Positions 53,087 to 60,966 of a stretch of DNA of 64,000 nucleotides are shown one piece after another; position 1 is the stretch's first letter, and each line of letters begins with the position of its first letter. A program made the position numbers and the translations under genes. The notes under the pieces were generated by a model. The model was not told where the DNA came from. It worked only from the letters and a program-made list of their open reading frames with translations, and did no database searches. Origin of the DNA: Acidobacteriota bacterium (GTDB lineage Bacteria > Acidobacteriota > Thermoanaerobaculia > Multivoradales > Multivoraceae); assembly GCA_028877275.1 (NCBI GenBank), contig JAPPFP010000026.1:248001-312000 (forward strand), in the 5' to 3' direction.

Positions 53087-53122
53087 AGAGGTGATCCCTG
53101 CGGGAAGGCTCGGAGCGGATCA

Positions 53123-55519
53123 ATGACCACCACGAACAGTTCCCCGGCGTTGATGCTGCTGCGCCTCCTGGACCGCCTCGTCTGGCCGGTTATCGCGGGC
53201 GTCGGCGTGCTCCTGATCACGCTCCGATTCGCCACCTGGCCAGCATCCGGCACCATCGCCTGGCTCGACTTCCTGGCGCTGCGCACATCCGCCGACTTCG
53301 CGCTCGTGCGGGCCGCCTGGTGGGCCACGGTCGCGGCCTCGCTCGTCGCTGCGGCCGACCTGGTTCCCGCCTCCGGCCGCCGCGCTATCGCCCGCGGCGG
53401 TCGCCTCGGCGGCGCCGCTCTCCACCGCCTGCTGGCACGGCTTCTCCGGGTGCTCAGGCGCGCCCTGACGCTCCGCCTCCTGATCGCTCTCGCGGCCGGC
53501 TTCGGAGCCTTCCGATGGGCCGCCGAAGTGCGACCCTTCCCCGCCATCGGCGAGGACCCGCTCCTCGATTTCATCCAGTACCACGACCCGGCCGCACACG
53601 CCCTCTTCCGGACCTGGCACCTCGCCGCGCCCGGAGTCGTCGTCTTCGGAGGCGTCCTCCTACTCTCCGGAGCGGCCCGGGTCTGGCTCGGCTCCCGCAC
53701 CGGGTCCGCCCGACGCGGACGAGGCGTCCTGCCGCCCTGGCCTGCCTCCTCCCAAGATGACGCGCCGTCCCTCGTCCTCGGCGAACTCCATCACCCGGTC
53801 GAGCCCACGGAGGTCAGCCGGCCGCGATGGCTCACCATCCCCGAACGTGGCCTCTACACCGGCGTCGCCATCTTCGGCGCCGTCGGCACCGGAAAGACCA
53901 GCGGATGCATGCGACCGTTCGCCGAGCAGCTCTTCTCCTGGCGGGCCGACAACCAGCAGCGGCGCGCCGCCGGCCTCGTCCTCGAGGTCAAGGGCGACTT
54001 CTGCCACGACATCCGCCGACTGCTCGCCGACCACGGCCGAGAGGACGACTACATTGAGCTTGCCCTCGGCGGCCGCTGGCAGTGGAACCCCCTCGCCTCC
54101 GACACGGACAGCTACAGCCTTGCCTACTCCCTCGCGACCCTGATGAACCAGCTCTTCGGCCGCTCGAAGGACCCATTCTGGCAGCAGGCGTCGACGAACC
54201 TGGTTCGCTGGATCATCGAACTCCACCGCGTCTTCCCCGACCCCTGGGTCACCCTTCGCGACGTCTACCACCTCACCATCGACCCCAAGGCGTTCGCCGC
54301 CAAGATCAAGGCGGCGCGAGAGTTCTGCGGCCGCCCCGCCGACGAGCCCCGGATTCGGATCCCCGCCGAACACTCCGACCATCCCGAGCTTGCGGATCTC
54401 GACTTCGAATCCGCCCGCACCGGCCGCTACGTGGCCGCAGACAGCACCGACCTCAGGGACCGCCTCGACGGGCTCGGCATCCCCTGGGAGCACCTGGCCA
54501 CGCGGCCGGCGCCCCTCAACGATCGTGAGGCCCGCCTGGACGCCGTCGAGCGCTGGTACCACTACGACTGGCTGCATCTCGACACGAAGCTGCGAACCTC
54601 CATCGTCGAGGGTGTCTCCGTCTTCCTCTCCATCTTCGACCTCCCCGACATCGCCCGGCTCTTCGCGCCGCCGTCACCCGTCGAGACCTCGACCGCGAAA
54701 GCCCATGATTCGCCCGCGACCTCCAAGGAAGCGGACGAAACAGCCCCCGAAACGGACGGTCGTGTCGTCGGCGGCACCCTCGCGCCTCTGCCGCCCTTGG
54801 CTGACCTCATCGAGGGCGGCAAGGTCCTGGCTCTCAACATGCCCGCCGGCGCGAATCCCGCTCTCGCTCGCGCCATCGGCGTCATGCTCAAGAATGCTTG
54901 GCTCCAGACCCTGCTGCGGCGACCCGCACAGATGAAGCGCAATCCGGATCGCTACTTCCGCCCGGCCGTCTTCCTCTGCGACGAGTACCAGAGTTTCGCA
55001 ACCGTCGGCGAGGACGACCCCTCGGGCGACGAGAAGTCCTTCGCGCTCACCCGCCAGTGCAAGTGCATTCCCATCGTCGCCACCCAGTCCATCGCCTCCC
55101 TGCGCTCCGTCCTCGCCGGCAACGACGCCTGGCGCACCCTTCTGCAGACGCTTCGTACCCGCATCTTCCTCACCCTCAGCGACGACTCGAGCGCCGACCT
55201 CGCCTCCAACATGTGCGGGAAGGTCGCCCGGCTCTCCCCCTCCTACTCCTTCTCGGAGTCGAGCAAGCCCGCCTTCTCCCTCTTCGCCGCGCGAGCGGGC
55301 GGCGGCCAGGGCGGCAGCCTCGGAGCCAGCAAGACCTACCGTGAGCAACGCGAACCCATGTTCCACCCGCGTACCTTCACCCTGCTCCAGAACTACCAGG
55401 CGATCACCTTGCCCTATGACGGCTCGAAGTCCCTCCCGGCCACCAGGCTGTACCTCAAGCCCCACTACCTCCCCCGCCACCGCTCCTACTGGCGCCAGCG
55501 CGACGCCGGCGACATCTGA
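53123..55519 (+). CDS. VirD4/TraD-type conjugative coupling ATPase
   Basis: 798 residues. Several hydrophobic segments lie in the first 190 residues (VWPVIAGVGVLLITL, AWWATVAASLVAAADLV, LLIALAAGFGAF, GVVVFGGVLLLSG). A RecA-like motor follows, with Walker A FGAVGTGKTSG at about 250-260 and Walker B VFLCDEYQSF at about 614-623. LTRQCKCIPIVATQS and the LRTRIFLTLSDDSSA segment near 690 are typical of TraG/TraD proteins. Such proteins bring DNA to a type IV secretion channel. ATG 53123 has GGAG 7 bases upstream. No relaxase or other T4SS gene is in the window. Confidence 0.85.
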   Translation: MTTTNSSPALMLLRLLDRLVWPVIAGVGVLLITLRFATWPASGTIAWLDFLALRTSADFALVRAAWWATVAASLVAAADLVPASGRRAIARGGRLGGAALHRLLARLLRVLRRALTLRLLIALAAGFGAFRWAAEVRPFPAIGEDPLLDFIQYHDPAAHALFRTWHLAAPGVVVFGGVLLLSGAARVWLGSRTGSARRGRGVLPPWPASSQDDAPSLVLGELHHPVEPTEVSRPRWLTIPERGLYTGVAIFGAVGTGKTSGCMRPFAEQLFSWRADNQQRRAAGLVLEVKGDFCHDIRRLLADHGREDDYIELALGGRWQWNPLASDTDSYSLAYSLATLMNQLFGRSKDPFWQQASTNLVRWIIELHRVFPDPWVTLRDVYHLTIDPKAFAAKIKAAREFCGRPADEPRIRIPAEHSDHPELADLDFESARTGRYVAADSTDLRDRLDGLGIPWEHLATRPAPLNDREARLDAVERWYHYDWLHLDTKLRTSIVEGVSVFLSIFDLPDIARLFAPPSPVETSTAKAHDSPATSKEADETAPETDGRVVGGTLAPLPPLADLIEGGKVLALNMPAGANPALARAIGVMLKNAWLQTLLRRPAQMKRNPDRYFRPAVFLCDEYQSFATVGEDDPSGDEKSFALTRQCKCIPIVATQSIASLRSVLAGNDAWRTLLQTLRTRIFLTLSDDSSADLASNMCGKVARLSPSYSFSESSKPAFSLFAARAGGGQGGSLGASKTYREQREPMFHPRTFTLLQNYQAITLPYDGSKSLPATRLYLKPHYLPRHRSYWRQRDAGDI

Positions 55520-55615
55520 GATCCCGCCTGTGGCAGCCGAAGACGTCCCACTTCATCCGTGGTTGGCGAGGCAGTAGCAGCGGTGCCGTCCGTCTACTCG
55601 GTTCCGGTGTCGAAG

Positions 55616-55885
55616 TCTGGTCCTCCCCGGCGTTCAGGGAAAGATGGTCGGCGCGGCGGTGTTCGGTCGGCTGCTGGACGAACCTCGGGGTCGACTACAG
55701 CCCTCAGAGGTTCCGCTGTTCGTTCCGGGTCCTGGTGCTCCGACGAGGGCGGTCGACCGGGAGTTGGCGGAACAGGCCCTGGCCCATGCGGTAGGGAGCC
55801 AGGTCGAGGAGTGCTATGCGCGCAGCGACGTGCCGGAGCGTCCGCGCGAGGTCGCGGAGGCTTGGGGGCCTTCCTGCTTGAGTAG
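55616..55885 (+). pseudogene. Decayed 3' end of a tyrosine integrase
   Basis: This stretch is clearly similar to 51464-51733, the last 90 or so codons of the intact integrase. It includes GGAAAGATGGTCGG, TTCGGTCGGCTGCTG, CTGGTGCTCCGACGAGGGC and GAGTGCTATGCGCGCAGCGACGTG. It keeps the equivalents of the catalytic His and Tyr (ALAHAVGSQVEECYARSD), but frameshifts break the frame between the Arg region and the His. It ends in an in-frame TAG. The remainder of 55520-56026 holds no gene I can support. Confidence 0.8.
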
Positions 55886-56012
55886 ACGGCGGCAGCGCCG
55901 CCCGAGGTCTAGACGCGGAAGTCTCGGCGGCTCTTGGGCGGACTGCGCACGTCATCGGGGGAGTCGGGTCCGGGCTGTACTCCCCGAAGCGGAGCCGGCT
56001 CTTCTGCTCGGC

Positions 56013-56018
56013 TAGAGT
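56013..56018 (+). promoter_or_regulatory. Candidate -10 element for the DUF262-HNH gene
   Basis: TAGAGT lies 8 bases before the ATG at 56027; the intervening bases carry no ribosome site. This fits leaderless initiation, as at several other genes in the window. Confidence 0.3.
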
Positions 56019-56026
56019 CAGAAGAC

Positions 56027-57499
56027 ATGAAGACCAAGATGGAGTCGAGGAGAGTCGAGGAACTGGTTGACTGGAGGCGAAACGACATCGCGAAGGTCAA
56101 TCCGGAGTATCAGAGGGGAGAGGTGTGGAACGACCACCAGAGGAAGAGGCTGGTCGACTCCGTCTTTCGCGGCTTCCAGTTACCGATCATCTACCTCCAC
56201 AAGGCCACCACGGTTTCGTATGGACTCCAGCAAGACCGCTTGGAGATCATCGACGGCCAACAGCGGATGGAAGCGCTGTACAGGTTCCACGTGGGGGCGC
56301 TCAAGCTCTACGAAAGGGACGATCCCGACGCAGAGTTCCCTCGGTTTCTGCACGAGACGGACTGCCCGTGGGGAGGCAAGACGTTCAAGGACCTAGACGA
56401 GGAGCTGCAACAGGCGTTCCTCAACAGCGAGATACAGGTCGCCTTCGTAGAGTCCGATAACAACAACGAGATCCGGGAGCTCTTCGTCCGCCTCCAGGCA
56501 GGAAGCCACCTCAATGCACAGGAGCGTCGCGATGCGCTTCCCGGAGGATTCTGCGAGTTTATCCTCAGTCTAGGAGGGAAACCCGAGATCGTTCGCTTCC
56601 CTGGTCACCGGTTCTTCCCCGAACTGATGGGGCTGGATCCGAAGCGCAAGTACGACCGCGGGAAGACCCGTCAGATGGCGGCGCAGTTGACCGGACTACT
56701 ACTCGAGCGCCACCTGAACGGCAAGGAGTTCACCGACATCCGCGCCAGAGAGCTCAACGGCTGGTACCACCTGTATCTGGACTTCGATCCAGATTCGGCC
56801 CTCTGCAATCGCATCTCGGCGATTCTCGACAAGCTCCTCTCCCTCATGGGCGACGGCAAGCGCAGGCTCAAGGGCCATGAGGCGATCCATCTCGTGCTGT
56901 TCCTCGATTCGATCTGGAAGGACTACACCCGTTCATGGGAGTCTCGACTAGCGGCCGCACACGCCACATTCGCGGGCCTGTTGACGCAAGCAACGCCGAC
57001 GAAGGCAAATCCAGAACCCGAAGACCTGTACAACGTCTGGTCCCACTACGGCGTTTGGACCCGAAACAGCGCGGACCGCGCTTACACCATTCAACGGCGC
57101 CACCGCTTCTACGTCCAGATGATGGCGGAGCTACTTCCTCTGGTGCCGAAGGATCCGAAGAGGGCCTTCAACGGACTGGAGAGAGAGATCATCTACGATC
57201 GCGACAAGGGCAGATGCGCGGTCTGCGGAGCCCTGGTCGATCTGGCAGAGGCTCAGATCCACCACGTCAAGCAGCACCAAGATGGAGGCCGAACGGTCCT
57301 AGAGAACGGCGTACTAGTTCATCAGCACTGCCATCCCAGATCTGCCGAGCAGGTGGCGGCCCTTGCGGAACGACTCGCCGCGAGAGCGCCGGAACCTGCG
57401 CGGAAGAAGCTCCGCGACGTCTACGAGATGGAAGAACTCATGGAAGGGGTGGCACACCAGTCGGCCAAGAGCGGTCTCTCGGCGGCTACTCGCCTCTGA
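56027..57499 (+). CDS. DUF262 (ParB/GmrS-like) and HNH endonuclease fusion
   Basis: 490 residues. The N-terminal DUF262 domain has NPEYQRGEVW near 25-34 and the diagnostic LEIIDGQQRMEAL with Asp76-Gly-Gln-Gln-Arg80, a ParB-like nucleotide-binding site. NEIRELFVRLQAGSHLNAQERRDA follows. A helical middle leads to an HNH nuclease at about 396-440: CAVC, then IHHVKQHQDGG, ENGVLVHQHCH. Related two-domain proteins (GmrSD, SspE, BrxU) cut modified or foreign DNA in an NTP-dependent way, so an anti-phage role is likely but unproven. The frame is open 93 bases further upstream over the integrase remnant; the ATG at 56027 is preferred. Confidence 0.85.
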   Translation: MKTKMESRRVEELVDWRRNDIAKVNPEYQRGEVWNDHQRKRLVDSVFRGFQLPIIYLHKATTVSYGLQQDRLEIIDGQQRMEALYRFHVGALKLYERDDPDAEFPRFLHETDCPWGGKTFKDLDEELQQAFLNSEIQVAFVESDNNNEIRELFVRLQAGSHLNAQERRDALPGGFCEFILSLGGKPEIVRFPGHRFFPELMGLDPKRKYDRGKTRQMAAQLTGLLLERHLNGKEFTDIRARELNGWYHLYLDFDPDSALCNRISAILDKLLSLMGDGKRRLKGHEAIHLVLFLDSIWKDYTRSWESRLAAAHATFAGLLTQATPTKANPEPEDLYNVWSHYGVWTRNSADRAYTIQRRHRFYVQMMAELLPLVPKDPKRAFNGLEREIIYDRDKGRCAVCGALVDLAEAQIHHVKQHQDGGRTVLENGVLVHQHCHPRSAEQVAALAERLAARAPEPARKKLRDVYEMEELMEGVAHQSAKSGLSAATRL

Positions 57500-57582
57500 G
57501 GGTCATCGTGTCGCTCTCCGTCGACCCATGGCTCCTGACCCCACTGACGCTCCTCGACCTAGTCAGCGCGTGAAGACCGCGA

Positions 57583-57620
57583 AGCGACGTGCTGGAGCGG
57601 AGGCGGGAGGTTATGGAATC
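57583..57620 (+). pseudogene. Second small remnant of the integrase 3' end
   Basis: AGCGACGTGCTGGAGCG at 57583 is identical to 51671 in the integrase, and similarity continues through GGAGGTTATGGAATC (integrase: CGAGGTGATGGAGGCT). It corresponds to about twelve codons (SDVLERRREVME). The rest of 57500-57702 holds no recognisable gene. Confidence 0.6.
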
Positions 57621-57702
57621 CGAGGGACGGTGGTAGGCAGTTCGAAGTCTGTGCGCGCCCAGAGCAACCGCGATGACGAGCAGACTTCACGCAAGCGGTA
57701 GC

Positions 57703-58845
57703 TTAGGGTGGTCTCTCCGAGAGGTTGGCCTCGATAGCGTCAAGAAAACCAGGCGGATAGCGGAGCCCTCCTTCTCGCGCCCGCTTCGCGAATCCACTGA
57801 GCGCCCGCTGCGAGAGGTTCGGCCACTTCGCGGTGTTGAAGGCCGAGAGCCGGCCCAATCGTCTCTTGACTGGGAACTCAGAGACATCGGCGACCATCCT
57901 GCGGCCGTCGACATTCCAGCCAGCGGTTGGCCAAGGAGTCCCTGGTCTGAGGTGGGTATCGGCCTGTTCGTCGTACTGGACCGGGTCCGCCAGTCGACCT
58001 CCGATCCACTTCGCGACCGGAACCGAGACCGCGTTCCCTACAAGACGCCACCGTTGCCTTCTGGCCTGTCCCCGCAAGGCGGATGTCCAACGCGGGCGAA
58101 ACCCCTGAAGGCGCTCCAATGCCTCTATCGGTGGGGTGACGACCCGACCCGACGGCAAGAGGACCGCAGGCGGGGAGGGAATCGCCAAAGTCGATCCAGC
58201 CTTCAACGGAGGAATCGCCTCCGCCGTCAGGCCGTGGCCGACGCGCCCCTCGGTCCAGTAGAAGCCCAGAGGCCGCGATCCAACCGATTGGGTCACATCG
58301 AACTTCGGCGGCTTTCCACCAGGCGCATCGTCAGCCAACAACACTTTTCGGGGATCTCCCGCCTGACTCGCGAGAATGAACACGCGTCGCCGACGCTGAG
58401 CAAGGCCGAACGAGCGACTGTCGACGACCCGGTAAGCCCACCGATAACCTCGGCGCTCAAGCCGCTTGAGAATCGAATCGATCGCCGCTCCTCGCTGCAA
58501 ATGGAGCATGAAGTAGACGTTCTCGATCAGGACCCAGGGAACAGCCCGCACGTCGAGCAATCTGAACAAGTGATCAACGATGCCGCTCTTGCCTCCGTCG
58601 AGGCCCGCCTTGTCGCCTGCCATCGACAGGTTTTGACACGGGAACCCGGCCGTGACGAGCTCGGCGTCTTCCGGCAACTCCGCAAGATCGGCCACGTCTG
58701 CATGGAAACGCGCCTCTGGCCAGCGTCGTCGAAGTACCCGAGAGGCGTACTCGCAGTTGTCGCAGAGCAGCGTTGGGCGGTGGCCCGCGAGCTCCAAACC
58801 CAACTCAAAGCCACCGATGCCAGCGAACAGGCCTGAAACCAGCAT
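57703..58845 (-). CDS. DNA (cytosine-5-)-methyltransferase
   Basis: 380 residues from the ATG at 58845, which starts right at motif I (LVSGLFAGIGGFELGLELAG). Motif IV is GFPCQNLS with the catalytic Cys70, motif VI is IENV (Glu108), motif VIII is QRRRRVFILA, and motif X is VGNAVSVPVAKWI. GAGGAG lies about 11 bases before this ATG; an earlier in-frame ATG at 58878 would overlap the divergent gene. The target-recognition part between VIII and IX is short. It methylates C5 of cytosine in a specific sequence, most likely as part of a restriction or defence set. Confidence 0.93.
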   Translation of the reverse strand: MLVSGLFAGIGGFELGLELAGHRPTLLCDNCEYASRVLRRRWPEARFHADVADLAELPEDAELVTAGFPCQNLSMAGDKAGLDGGKSGIVDHLFRLLDVRAVPWVLIENVYFMLHLQRGAAIDSILKRLERRGYRWAYRVVDSRSFGLAQRRRRVFILASQAGDPRKVLLADDAPGGKPPKFDVTQSVGSRPLGFYWTEGRVGHGLTAEAIPPLKAGSTLAIPSPPAVLLPSGRVVTPPIEALERLQGFRPRWTSALRGQARRQRWRLVGNAVSVPVAKWIGGRLADPVQYDEQADTHLRPGTPWPTAGWNVDGRRMVADVSEFPVKRRLGRLSAFNTAKWPNLSQRALSGFAKRAREGGLRYPPGFLDAIEANLSERPP

Positions 58846-58897
58846 GAACTCTGGACTCTCCTCGGCGCCTCGGCTCACGTCCTCGACAGACTCGACG

Positions 58898-60307
58898 GTG
58901 ATCGAGGCCGCCGCCTTGACTCTTGAAGCTCCGAAGGCAGACGCCGGAATCGCCCAATCCGAGCACGCCGAGTCCGTCGAGGAACTCCATCAGAAGTGCG
59001 GAGTGTACACGTTGCCGGCGGTGGCCGCCGACATCCTCGACCGAGTCGAATGGCTAAGCGATGCCGACCTCTCTGGGGCACGCCTCCTGGAACCGGCGGC
59101 AGGCAACGGCGAGTTCCTGGTGCACGCCGCCACACGCCTCGTGAGCTCTTTTCGCGCACAGGGTATCGAGCCTCGAACCCGCCAGCTCCGCGCCCGCATC
59201 ACTGCGTTCGAGATTCACGCCAACGCAGCATCCGAAGCCCGTAGACGGGTACAGAGCGCGCTTCGGGCTATCGGCGTCCACCACCACACCGCGGCGGCGT
59301 GCGCCAACGCTTGGATCAGAACTTCGGACTTCCTGCTTGAGGCGCCGCCCACCGAGGCGTACACTCATGTCGTCGGCAATCCCCCCTACATCCGCTGGTC
59401 CAAAGTCCCAGACAGCCTCAAGTCGCTGTACGAGCAACGACTCCCCGCCGCGATGGCGCGTGGCGATCTGTTTCTTCCGTTCCTCGACCGCTGCCTCGAC
59501 CTTCTCGAAGCCGGAGGCAAGTGCGGAATCCTGTGCTCCGACAGGTGGCTCTACATGGCGTTCGCGGATCGGTTTCGCACCAAGTGGCTTCCACGTCTCG
59601 CGATCGAATCCAACGAAGCCCTCGCAGCCACGGCCGCGTTTAGCCAGCGGGTCGAGGCCTACCCGACAATCCTGATTGCAACGAAGCGCCACGACACTGC
59701 TGCCAGCTCGCCCCAAATGGTCCGACGCACCGGCGAAACGCTGGAGGAGCTGGGCTGCACAATCAAGGTAGGACCGGCCCTTGGCCACACTCCTGCCTTT
59801 GTCCTTGAGCCGGCCGAAACTGACGCCGAGGCCACGCTCCTCCATCCCTGGGTCGATAGCTCCGAAGTCGTCGAAGGTGCCGTCGAGTGGCAGGGCCGTC
59901 GAGTGATTACTCTATTCGACGATGACGGAGAACTCATCGATCTGAAGCGCTTCCCGTGCCTTAGCCGCCGCCTTAGCCGCTTCGCCACGCAACTGAGGAC
60001 TCGCTCCATAGTCAAGAAGGGCGCCGTCTGGTATCGGACTATCGACAAGGTGCGCCCAATCGATTGGCAGCCACCCAAGTTATTGATTCCAGGTCTCGCA
60101 AGGGTACCGAGAGTCGCAATCGACCAGTCCGGTGCCGTGCCCTCGCACGGCGTCTACGCGGTTTTCCCTCCGTCCGGGGAGGTGGAGGCCGTCTACGCCA
60201 AGCTAAGCCATGGCCGACTTGCGGAGGCACTCGTGGACATCGCGCCCACGCTAAAGCGCGGCTATGTACGCTGCTACAAGCATTTTCTGGCCAAGATCCG
60301 GATCTGA
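58898..60307 (+). CDS. N6-adenine-type DNA methyltransferase (Eco57I/TaqI-like)
   Basis: 469 residues from the GTG at 58898. Before the core comes LHQKCGVYTLPAVAADILDRV, the usual lead-in. Motif I is LLEPAAGNGEFLVHAA at about 63-78 and motif IV is VVGNPPYIRW at about 159-168, the N6-adenine/N4-cytosine type. The C-terminal half, with KGAVWYRTIDKVRPIDW, likely recognises the target. Start unsure: ATG 58844 is also in frame but would overlap the 5' end of the divergent methyltransferase gene. No attached nuclease domain is seen, so it is a stand-alone modification enzyme. Confidence 0.85.
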   Translation: MIEAAALTLEAPKADAGIAQSEHAESVEELHQKCGVYTLPAVAADILDRVEWLSDADLSGARLLEPAAGNGEFLVHAATRLVSSFRAQGIEPRTRQLRARITAFEIHANAASEARRRVQSALRAIGVHHHTAAACANAWIRTSDFLLEAPPTEAYTHVVGNPPYIRWSKVPDSLKSLYEQRLPAAMARGDLFLPFLDRCLDLLEAGGKCGILCSDRWLYMAFADRFRTKWLPRLAIESNEALAATAAFSQRVEAYPTILIATKRHDTAASSPQMVRRTGETLEELGCTIKVGPALGHTPAFVLEPAETDAEATLLHPWVDSSEVVEGAVEWQGRRVITLFDDDGELIDLKRFPCLSRRLSRFATQLRTRSIVKKGAVWYRTIDKVRPIDWQPPKLLIPGLARVPRVAIDQSGAVPSHGVYAVFPPSGEVEAVYAKLSHGRLAEALVDIAPTLKRGYVRCYKHFLAKIRI

Positions 60308-60312
60308 ACCTG

Positions 60313-60966
60313 CTACGCCAGAACGGCGAGCATGGTTCGCAACCTCTCCTGGTAACCCCTCGCCCGGTCCATACGCCCGCCTCGGTGGAGATCAACGATC
60401 AGAGAGTCGATACCATCCGGGAAGCCGTGTACTGCCGTCGCCATCGCAAGAAACAACTCCAGCGAGTCGCGCGCTGGAACTGGAAACGCCGGGTAACTCT
60501 CTGGCAGCCACTCAGGAACGCCTTGTAGCCGGTCCGGACGTCCAGCTATGCGAAGATCTCTCGTCAACTGGACGTGGGTGTAGCCATGCCTAGTGCCCGA
60601 CCTCTCGGCGCATTCGAAGCGGAACGCAATCGAGTCTCTTCGGGCCCGATTGACGAGCAAGAACAAGGTCAGCGCCTTTAGCCTATCCCCTACAATTGAC
60701 GGCAGGAAGAAGCTCCTCTCGAAACCCCTCCCTCCCTCCGGCATCGGTATGAACATTCGGCGACAACTCGACCCTTCGATCATCTCCTCCGCCTCGTCCT
60801 CGGTCTCGACGATCCCTGCCGCCGATAGGCACTCAAGCGCCTTCCGTCTCAAGTCGCTCTTCGCCCCGTTCCATTCGTCCAAGCCGCGCCGTGAGTAAAG
60901 GAGCATCAACTCGCCTAGGCAGCCGCCTATGCCGGCGCTGCCGTTTCCACACTGGTTTCGCTTCAT
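60313..60966 (-). CDS. Unknown protein, last gene of the kinase-like trio
   Basis: 217 residues of no family I recognise. It is soluble, with helical charged stretches (KSDLRRKALECLSAAGIVETEDEAEEMIEG) and a middle part FIPMPEGGRGFERSFFLPSIVGDRLKALTLFLLV. Four Cys residues are scattered, not in pairs. Its ATG overlaps the stop of the receiver-like gene (ATGA), so it is translationally coupled to that gene. It ends 5 bases from the convergent methyltransferase gene. Given its position it may be the effector or an adaptor of the module. Confidence 0.65.
   Translation of the reverse strand: MKRNQCGNGSAGIGGCLGELMLLYSRRGLDEWNGAKSDLRRKALECLSAAGIVETEDEAEEMIEGSSCRRMFIPMPEGGRGFERSFFLPSIVGDRLKALTLFLLVNRARRDSIAFRFECAERSGTRHGYTHVQLTRDLRIAGRPDRLQGVPEWLPESYPAFPVPARDSLELFLAMATAVHGFPDGIDSLIVDLHRGGRMDRARGYQERLRTMLAVLA

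Larger units (their letters stand above)
52785..53122. other. Structured non-coding stretch upstream of the coupling ATPase
   Basis: 338 bases without a credible gene. They contain tandem GTGAA words at 52816 and 52824, a 9-bp hairpin at 52877-52906, a long 15-bp inverted repeat at 52988-53086 with smaller hairpins in its loop (for example GCCGC/GCGGC), and GGAG at 53112 as ribosome site for the next gene. The density of dyads suggests a DNA-processing or replication site. Confidence 0.55.

Noticed and set aside
58844..58878. Overlapping 5' ends of the two methyltransferases
   Set aside because: Both have later in-frame starts (58845 on the minus strand, 58898 on the plus strand) that begin at the conserved domains and leave room for promoters.
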